Source: Chitinophagaceae bacterium
GTDB taxonomy: Bacteria > Bacteroidota > Bacteroidia > Chitinophagales > Chitinophagaceae
Length of the DNA: 64,000 nt
Reading direction: 5' to 3'
Assembly: GCA_016719165.1 (NCBI GenBank)
Contig: JADKAJ010000003.1
Span: 248,001 to 312,000 of the forward strand
In this document: positions 58,573 through 64,000 of the stretch, in pieces
Layout: every line of letters begins with the position of its first letter
How positions within the stretch are numbered: the first letter of the stretch is position 1
Notes under the pieces: model-generated
The model's input: only the letters and a program-made list of their open reading frames with translations
Told to the model about the DNA's origin: nothing
Database searches by the model: none
Program-made: the position numbers and the translations under genes

Positions 58573-59031
58573 ATGACAGGCTTTCTCGGAGAATTCGAGG
58601 CTACTTTGGACGCCAAGGGGCGGTTCCTCCTCCCGGCGGGGTTCAAAAAGCAATTGCCGGAAGAGGAAACGGTAAAGTTTGTTATCAACAGGGGATTTGA
58701 AAAATGCCTGGCTCTTTATCCCATGCGGACATGGGAGCCACTCTTTGAAAAGATTACCGGCCTGAATGAATTTGACCCCAAACAACGGGAGTTCAGACGG
58801 GCATTCCTGAATGGCGCCACTTATGTGGAGCCGGACAGTGCCGGCCGGATACTGTTGCCGCCAAACCTGAAGGCTTATGCCGAGTTGCAAAAGGATATTG
58901 TGCTGATGGCGACAGGAGATAAAATAGAAATCTGGGATAGTAATAAGTACAAAAAGATCTTTGATACACTTTCTTCGGACACATTCAGCGATTTGGGAAG
59001 AGATGTTTTGGGTGGAGGTAAAACCGAGTAA
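58573..59031 (+). CDS. mraZ: Transcriptional regulator MraZ
   Basis: DNA-binding ring protein that controls the dcw cluster. 152 residues with two SpoVT/AbrB-like halves, each with the family motif: GEFEATLDAKGRFLLPAGFK and YVEPDSAGRILLPPNLKAY. First gene of the cluster mraZ-rsmH-ftsL-ftsI-murE, with its binding-site-like repeats directly upstream. Normal length. Confidence 0.95.
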   Translation: MTGFLGEFEATLDAKGRFLLPAGFKKQLPEEETVKFVINRGFEKCLALYPMRTWEPLFEKITGLNEFDPKQREFRRAFLNGATYVEPDSAGRILLPPNLKAYAELQKDIVLMATGDKIEIWDSNKYKKIFDTLSSDTFSDLGRDVLGGGKTE

Positions 59032-59040
59032 TTACTAATT

Positions 59041-59955
59041 GTGCAGCAACAGTATCACATACCGGTTCTGCTCGATGAAGTGATTGAAGGGTTAAACATC
59101 CGGCCCGATGGGACTTATGTCGATTGCACTTTTGGCGGAGGTGGTCATTCAAGGGCCATTCTTTCAAAGTTAAGTGCAAAGGGAAGGTTGGTTGCTTTTG
59201 ACCAGGATGATGACGCCAGGAAGAATCTGCCTGATGATGAAAGATTAATTTTTATTTCACACAATTTTCGTCACCTGCAGCGTTTCCTTCGTTTACAGCA
59301 AATCACAACTGTAGACAGCATCATGGCCGACCTTGGGGTCAGCAGTCACCAGTTTGATGAAGCGGAAAGGGGCTTCTCTACCCGCTTCAATGCCGAGCTG
59401 GACATGCGGATGGATAAGCGGCAAACCGTTACAGCCTTCGATGTGGTAAACACTTATACTGAACAGCGATTGCATAAATTATTTGAGCAGTATGGAGAAG
59501 TTACCAATGCCAAAACATTAGCCAAAACAATTGTTCAGGTCAGGAACACAGCATCGCTTAAAACGGTTGATGGATTTAAGAATGCAGTCCGGGAAATAGT
59601 AAAAGGAAATCCCAATAAGTACTTCGCCCAGGTTTTCCAGGCATTAAGAATTGAGGTAAATGATGAATTAGGTGCGTTAGAAGAAATGCTGCAACAAGTC
59701 CCCACCCTGTTAAAGCCCGGAGGCCGGATAGCGATTATCACTTTTCATTCCCTTGAGGATAGACTGGTAAAGAATTTTTTTCGCCGTGGTTCATTTGATG
59801 AGCCGGAAGAGAATCCTTTTATCAATACGGAAACGGTAAATGAACTGAAAGTGATAACAAAGAAGCCGGTGCAGCCTTCGGAGAAAGAAATGAAACAAAA
59901 CCCCAGATCAAGAAGTGCAAAACTGAGAGTGGCCGAGAAGATAATGATGGTGTGA
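59041..59955 (+). CDS. rsmH: 16S rRNA (cytosine(1402)-N(4))-methyltransferase
   Basis: Methylates N4 of C1402, the base whose ribose is modified by RsmI at 22872-23537. 304 residues with HIPVLLDEVIEGL, the SAM motif CTFGGGGHSRAIL, ADLGVSSHQFDEAERGFS, LDMRMDKR and IITFHSLEDRLVK. GTG start 9 nt after mraZ. Normal length. Confidence 0.95.
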   Translation: MQQQYHIPVLLDEVIEGLNIRPDGTYVDCTFGGGGHSRAILSKLSAKGRLVAFDQDDDARKNLPDDERLIFISHNFRHLQRFLRLQQITTVDSIMADLGVSSHQFDEAERGFSTRFNAELDMRMDKRQTVTAFDVVNTYTEQRLHKLFEQYGEVTNAKTLAKTIVQVRNTASLKTVDGFKNAVREIVKGNPNKYFAQVFQALRIEVNDELGALEEMLQQVPTLLKPGGRIAIITFHSLEDRLVKNFFRRGSFDEPEENPFINTETVNELKVITKKPVQPSEKEMKQNPRSRSAKLRVAEKIMMV

Positions 59956-60094
59956 TGGGGATATGACTAAGCTTTTATTACGTACACTATAAAAGGGTAT
60001 AAAAATCTGGAAAATCTATATCCTTTGAAATCAACCCTGTCTTCGATGAAAGTCGGGGGATGAAAAACCAAACTAACGAGTTAAAAACTCATTT

Positions 60095-60436
60095 ATGCAG
60101 GAACAGCAAAATCCAAAAGAACGGGATCCCAGGCTTGACTGGAAGCGATGGCTGAATTATCAGTCTATTGTTAAGCAGGTTCCGTTCTTTTTGTTCCTGG
60201 CATTGCTGGCAGTGTTGTATATCTATAATGGACATTATGCAAATAAAACCATCAGGAATATCAACCGAACAGAAAAGGAAGTAAAAGAATTGCAATACGA
60301 ATACACGGCCATAAAAGGGGAACTGATTTCCCGGAGTAAGCAAAGTGAGTTGATAAAAGCCGTGGAGCCGCTGGGATTGAAAGAGTTGATTGAATCGCCT
60401 GTGGTTTTATCGGATAGCAGTAGTATAAAGAAATAG
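60095..60436 (+). CDS. ftsL: FtsL-like cell division protein
   Basis: 113 residues, with a cytoplasmic N-terminus (QEQQNPKERDPRLDWKRWLN), one membrane helix (QVPFFLFLALLAVLYIY) and a short periplasmic coiled-coil (NINRTEKEVKELQYEYTAIK). This is the bitopic FtsL layout, and its position between rsmH and ftsI in the dcw cluster is where FtsL belongs. Sequence conservation in FtsL is weak, so the call relies on topology and context. A GAGTT-AAA-AACTC dyad lies just before its ATG. Confidence 0.8.
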   Translation: MQEQQNPKERDPRLDWKRWLNYQSIVKQVPFFLFLALLAVLYIYNGHYANKTIRNINRTEKEVKELQYEYTAIKGELISRSKQSELIKAVEPLGLKELIESPVVLSDSSSIKK

Positions 60437-60511
60437 CGAACAACGGACGGACTGCAGGAAGCAGTTATATATAGCATCGAACAACTAATAACGAACACAA
60501 GCAAAGCGGCA

Positions 60512-62644
60512 TTGGAAGTAAAACGTGACATACTGTGGAGAGTATATGTTAGTTTCCTTGGCATCGTGGTGCTGAGTTTACTGGTACTCGGAAGAGCCTT
60601 CTACATTCAGCGTGTTGAAGGGAATCACTGGCGCAGTATGAGTGACAGCCTTCATCAGCGGTTTATCGCCCTCGATGCACAACGGGGAACTATCTATAGC
60701 GAAGACGGACAGATGCTCAGTACGTCTATTCCCACCTTTGATGTTTATATAGATTTTAATGCCGATGGCCTGAGAGAAAAGAAAGGCAAACGATTTACTG
60801 AAAATATAGACTCCTTTTCTATTGCTTTAGCTAATTACTTTGGTGATAAAACAGCAGCTCAGTATAAAAGCGAATTAAAGCTTGCCTACAAAAAGAATAC
60901 AAGATATTATCAACTGAAAAAGAAACTCAGTTTTGAGCAATACAAAATCTTCAGGGAGTTTCCGTTGGCAAGACTCGGTAGAAATAAGAGTGGGATCATT
61001 GTTGAAACGAATAGTAAGCGATTACCTCCTTTTGGTTTATTGGCCAGCAGGACTATTGGTTTATCCCGGGAGCATATGGCCAGTGATGGAAAGATCAAAA
61101 AGCAGAATGTAGGATTGGAGAGAAGCTATGATACCATATTAAGTGGTAAAAAAGGACAAAAACTGGTACGCTATATAGCTGGCGGTACTGCGATTCCTAT
61201 TGAAGGTTCAGAAACAGATCCCGAAAACGGTAAAGATATTTTTACCACACTGGATGTTAAAATTCAGGATATCACTGAAACAGCATTGATGAGAATGATG
61301 CTGCAAAGTGAGGCTTTATACGGTACTGCTATTGTAATGGAAACAAGTACCGGTAAAGTAAAAGCGATCGCAAACCTTGGCCGCAGACCCGATGGCAGTT
61401 ATTGGGAAGATGATAATTATGCTTTACGGGCAACGGAACCCGGTTCTACCATCAAGCTGGTAACACTTTTATCAGTATTGGAAAAAGGAAGCAGTGCTAT
61501 TGATGATATGGTAGAAGTAGGAAGTGCTGGTCGTTTGCAGGTAGGCCCTAAGATTGTAACGGATGCAGAACGTTCTCCTAAACCATTATTGAGTGTGAAA
61601 GAATGTTTTGCCCACAGCTCAAACGTTGGTATGAGCAAATTAGCCTATAAAGCTTTTGGTAATAAGCCACAGGAGTTTAAGGAATTTCTTCATCGCTTTC
61701 ACCTGGATGTTCGTTCGCCCATCGATCTTACGGATGTTCCGAAACCAACCATGGCTCCGTTGAATGAAAAAGGTAGCTCACTGGGTAATATGTTATGGAT
61801 GAGTTTCGGTTATGCTTTACAGGTTAGCCCCCTTCATACGTTGACCTTATACAATGCTGTTGCCAACAATGGCAAAATGATGAAACCCTATCTTGTAAGT
61901 CATGTACAAAGTGGCGGGATACTTCACAAACAATTTGAACCAACCATAATAGAGGCAAATATTTGCAAACCCGCAGTTATCCAGGCTGCAAGAGCTTCTA
62001 TGGAAGCTGTAGTAACTGAAGGAACTGCCAGAAGAGTTTTTGCAGGAGTACCATTTCCCATTGCCGGGAAAACAGGAACAGCACAAGTTTCAGACGGCGC
62101 AATAAAATACGGGCATGGTGTTTACCAGGCCTCATTCGTTGGTTATTTTCCTGCCGATAAACCACAGTATAGCTGTATCGTAGTGGTTCGTACAAAACCT
62201 CATGCAGCTTCCCATTATGGAGGCACCGTTGCAGCTCCGGTTTTTCGGGAAATAGCTACAAAGTTATATGCTATGTATGTTGACAGGAAAGATCCTTCAT
62301 TGTTTACAACTGTAAAAGATAGTGCTGCTTATTTCTATGCCGGATATTCAACTGATATCAAGAAAGTTTATAAAGCATTAAATGTCCGCTTTACAGATTC
62401 TGTAGCACAAAACAATTGGAGTAATGTTTATGCGAGTAATTATCAGCCGGTTTTAAAAGCAAATTCTGTCCGTAAACAGGTAATGCCAAATGTAAGAGGA
62501 ATGGGTTTGAAGGACGCTCTATACCTGCTGGAAAACATGGGAGTGAAAGTGACAATAAAAGGAAAAGGGAAAATCGCAACACAGTCAATAGCGCCGGGAA
62601 CCTCATTGGTAAATGGTGTTACTGTAGTACTTGAGTTAAGTTGA
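60512..62644 (+). CDS. ftsI: Peptidoglycan transpeptidase (penicillin-binding protein, FtsI/PBP3-type) with PASTA domain
   Basis: Septal cross-linking enzyme. 710 residues: N-terminal membrane helix (VYVSFLGIVVLSLLVLGRAF), PBP dimer domain (RGTIYSEDGQMLSTSIPTFD), transpeptidase domain with SxxK (Ser312 in EPGSTIK), SxN (HSSNVGM) and KTGT (GKTGTAQV, near residue 520), and a C-terminal PASTA domain (VMPNVRGMGLKDALYLLENM). The start is TTG at 60512; no ATG in frame fits. A low-complexity leader precedes it. Confidence 0.94.
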   Translation: MEVKRDILWRVYVSFLGIVVLSLLVLGRAFYIQRVEGNHWRSMSDSLHQRFIALDAQRGTIYSEDGQMLSTSIPTFDVYIDFNADGLREKKGKRFTENIDSFSIALANYFGDKTAAQYKSELKLAYKKNTRYYQLKKKLSFEQYKIFREFPLARLGRNKSGIIVETNSKRLPPFGLLASRTIGLSREHMASDGKIKKQNVGLERSYDTILSGKKGQKLVRYIAGGTAIPIEGSETDPENGKDIFTTLDVKIQDITETALMRMMLQSEALYGTAIVMETSTGKVKAIANLGRRPDGSYWEDDNYALRATEPGSTIKLVTLLSVLEKGSSAIDDMVEVGSAGRLQVGPKIVTDAERSPKPLLSVKECFAHSSNVGMSKLAYKAFGNKPQEFKEFLHRFHLDVRSPIDLTDVPKPTMAPLNEKGSSLGNMLWMSFGYALQVSPLHTLTLYNAVANNGKMMKPYLVSHVQSGGILHKQFEPTIIEANICKPAVIQAARASMEAVVTEGTARRVFAGVPFPIAGKTGTAQVSDGAIKYGHGVYQASFVGYFPADKPQYSCIVVVRTKPHAASHYGGTVAAPVFREIATKLYAMYVDRKDPSLFTTVKDSAAYFYAGYSTDIKKVYKALNVRFTDSVAQNNWSNVYASNYQPVLKANSVRKQVMPNVRGMGLKDALYLLENMGVKVTIKGKGKIATQSIAPGTSLVNGVTVVLELS

Positions 62645-62672
62645 TAGAAAGTAAAAAAGTTAAAGATCGTTC

Positions 62673-64000
62673 GTGTTATTACAAGATGTACTATATAAAG
62701 TGTCAATCAGGTCAGTATCGGGTAGTACATCAGTTGAAGTAAATGATATACAGATTGATTCAAGACGGGTGAAACAGGGAACAACTTTTATCGCGGTAAA
62801 GGGTTCAGCATCAGATGGTCATCAGTTCATTGATAGCGCAATTGAGAATGGCGCAGTAGCAATAGTTTATGAGCAAATACCTGCTTCAATAAAAGCTGGT
62901 ATTGTGTATGTGGAGGTGCAGAACAGTGCGGTAGCGGCTGCCTTAATGGCAAATAATTTTTATGAGCGGCCATCAGAGAAAGTGAAACTGGTGGGGGTGA
63001 CAGGAACAAACGGGAAGACAACAATTGCGACTTTATTATATAAGCTCTTTACAAGATTGGGATATACATGTGGATTGTTAAGCACTGTGGAGAATCAGAT
63101 TGGTGACAAAGTGGTGCCTGCAACGCATACGACTCCGGATGCCATCAGCCTCAACGCATTGCTAAAGCAAATGGCAGATGAAGGTTGTAGTCATGTATTC
63201 ATGGAAACAAGTTCACATGCTTTGCATCAACACCGGGTAACAGGTTTACAGTATGCAGGCGGCATTTTCAGCAATATCACACATGATCACCTTGACTATC
63301 ATAAAACATTTGATGAGTATATCCGGGTGAAAAAGTCTTTTTTCGATTCGTTGCCTTCATCTGGATTTGCGATCAGTAATGCGGATGATAAAAGAGGAAC
63401 GGTAATGCTGCAGAATACCAATGCGAAAAAGTATTACTACAGTTTGAAAACAGTAGCTGATTTCAAAGGAAAGATTTTGGATAATAGCCTGAGTGGTTTG
63501 ATGATGATCGTAAACGAGGTGGAGGTGCATTTCAGGCTGATCGGGGAGTTCAATGCTTACAACCTGCTGGCAGTATATGGTGCAGCCATTTGTTTAGGAG
63601 AAGATAAACAGGAAGTGTTGACGGCATTGAGTGAGCTGACAGGTGCTGAAGGAAGGTTTGATTACCAGGTATCAGCAACGGAAAAAGTAATTGCGATAGT
63701 CGATTATGCTCACACTCCTGATGCTTTGCTGAATGTGCTGGCAACCATAAAGAAACTTAAAAAAGGTTTTGAGCAGGTGATTACAGTTGTTGGTTGTGGT
63801 GGAGACAGGGACAGGACAAAAAGACCGGTGATGGCGACTGTGGCCTGCGAGCATAGCGATAAAGTGATTTTCACCAGTGATAATCCAAGAGGCGAAGACC
63901 CGGCACAGATAATAAAAGACATGGAGGAAGGATTAGCAGTAGCCTATAAAAGAAAATATATCTCGATAGTGGATAGAAAAGAGGCAATAAAAACAGCAAT
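62673..64000 (+). CDS. murE: UDP-N-acetylmuramoyl-tripeptide synthetase MurE, C-terminus beyond window
   Basis: Adds the third residue to the peptidoglycan stem. GTG start gives MLLQDVLYKVSIRSVSGS; 442 residues are visible to base 64000, lacking perhaps the last 45. Motifs: DSRRVKQGTTFIAVKG, P-loop GVTGTNGKTT, THTTPDAI, METSSHALHQHRV, FSNITHDHLDYH and DNPRGED. The DNPR motif marks meso-diaminopimelate as the added amino acid. The upstream TTG/ATG options are out of frame. Confidence 0.93.
   Translation, partial: MLLQDVLYKVSIRSVSGSTSVEVNDIQIDSRRVKQGTTFIAVKGSASDGHQFIDSAIENGAVAIVYEQIPASIKAGIVYVEVQNSAVAAALMANNFYERPSEKVKLVGVTGTNGKTTIATLLYKLFTRLGYTCGLLSTVENQIGDKVVPATHTTPDAISLNALLKQMADEGCSHVFMETSSHALHQHRVTGLQYAGGIFSNITHDHLDYHKTFDEYIRVKKSFFDSLPSSGFAISNADDKRGTVMLQNTNAKKYYYSLKTVADFKGKILDNSLSGLMMIVNEVEVHFRLIGEFNAYNLLAVYGAAICLGEDKQEVLTALSELTGAEGRFDYQVSATEKVIAIVDYAHTPDALLNVLATIKKLKKGFEQVITVVGCGGDRDRTKRPVMATVACEHSDKVIFTSDNPRGEDPAQIIKDMEEGLAVAYKRKYISIVDRKEAIKTA

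Noticed and set aside
1..64000. tRNA or rRNA genes
   Set aside because: I looked for T-loop GTTCGAnTC patterns with acceptor stems in the intergenic gaps and found none that fold; most of the window is coding.
1..64000. CRISPR arrays, insertion sequences or prophage genes
   Set aside because: No repeat-spacer pattern, transposase, integrase or phage structural gene was seen; the quasi-repeat leaders have no unique spacers.

Overview
The window reads as a chromosomal segment of a Bacteroidota bacterium, most likely family Chitinophagaceae or close relatives. The signs are: promoter -7 boxes of the form TAnnTTTG, sometimes with a -33 TTTG or TTG; start codons mostly without Shine-Dalgarno sequences; a type IX secretion (T9SS) component (PorT-like) and a T9SS-sorted protease; a eukaryote-like citrate synthase; an F1 epsilon subunit without its C-terminal helices; atpD-atpC apart from the other ATP synthase genes; and a dcw cluster opening with mraZ. 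It is gene-dense (about 60 genes, mostly housekeeping). I saw no rRNA, tRNA, CRISPR array, insertion sequence or prophage.

Region 1-10.9 kb (mostly minus strand): a lytic transglycosylase cut by the window edge, gatA, tatA, rplS, rny, zapA, a ZapB-like coiled-coil gene, pheT and a FabH-like synthase, interrupted by a plus-strand TlpA-type thiol oxidoreductase and a tiny beta-rich protein. Region 11-20 kb: fabI, a DUF2795 gene, two LolD/MacB-type ATPases, a lipoprotein esterase, PduO-type cobalamin adenosyltransferase, gatC, trpS, a deoxynucleoside kinase, a DUF922 protein and pckA with a well-formed promoter and dyad. Region 20-34 kb: an Xaa-Pro peptidase, pssA, purS, rsmI, a probable iodotyrosine deiodinase-type flavoprotein, an M1 peptidase, an orphan NarL-type regulator framed by palindromes, rsmG, a family 2 glycosyltransferase, tgt, an LptF/LptG permease, citrate synthase and a DUF4242 protein.

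Region 33-43 kb: porT overlapping ubiE, ysxC, two small secreted or membrane proteins, a YkuK-like protein, a T9SS metalloprotease with a secreted partner gene, a CoA-binding protein, a GbsR-type regulator with an operator-like promoter, and a metallophosphoesterase fused to a PQQ-type propeller. Region 43-53 kb: pyruvate dehydrogenase E2, dnaX, a large GNAT-like protein, an MsbA-like exporter, and a small surface-sugar locus of two divergent paralogous glycosyltransferases (one frameshifted in an A9 run) plus a methyltransferase. Region 53-64 kb: atpD-atpC, yqgE, an orphan histidine kinase, queA, then mraZ-rsmH-ftsL-ftsI-murE, with murE running off the end.

Functional links: tgt and queA both serve queuosine; gatA and gatC belong to the same amidotransferase (gatB is not here); zapA, the ZapB-like protein, ftsL, ftsI, murE, rsmH and the lytic transglycosylase serve division and wall growth; porT and the T9SS-tagged protease belong to the same secretion route. 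I did not see one clear new multi-gene system. The best leads are the deiodinase-type enzyme, the homopolymer-frameshifted glycosyltransferase beside its intact paralogue, the palindromes around the orphan regulator, and the protease with its secreted partner.
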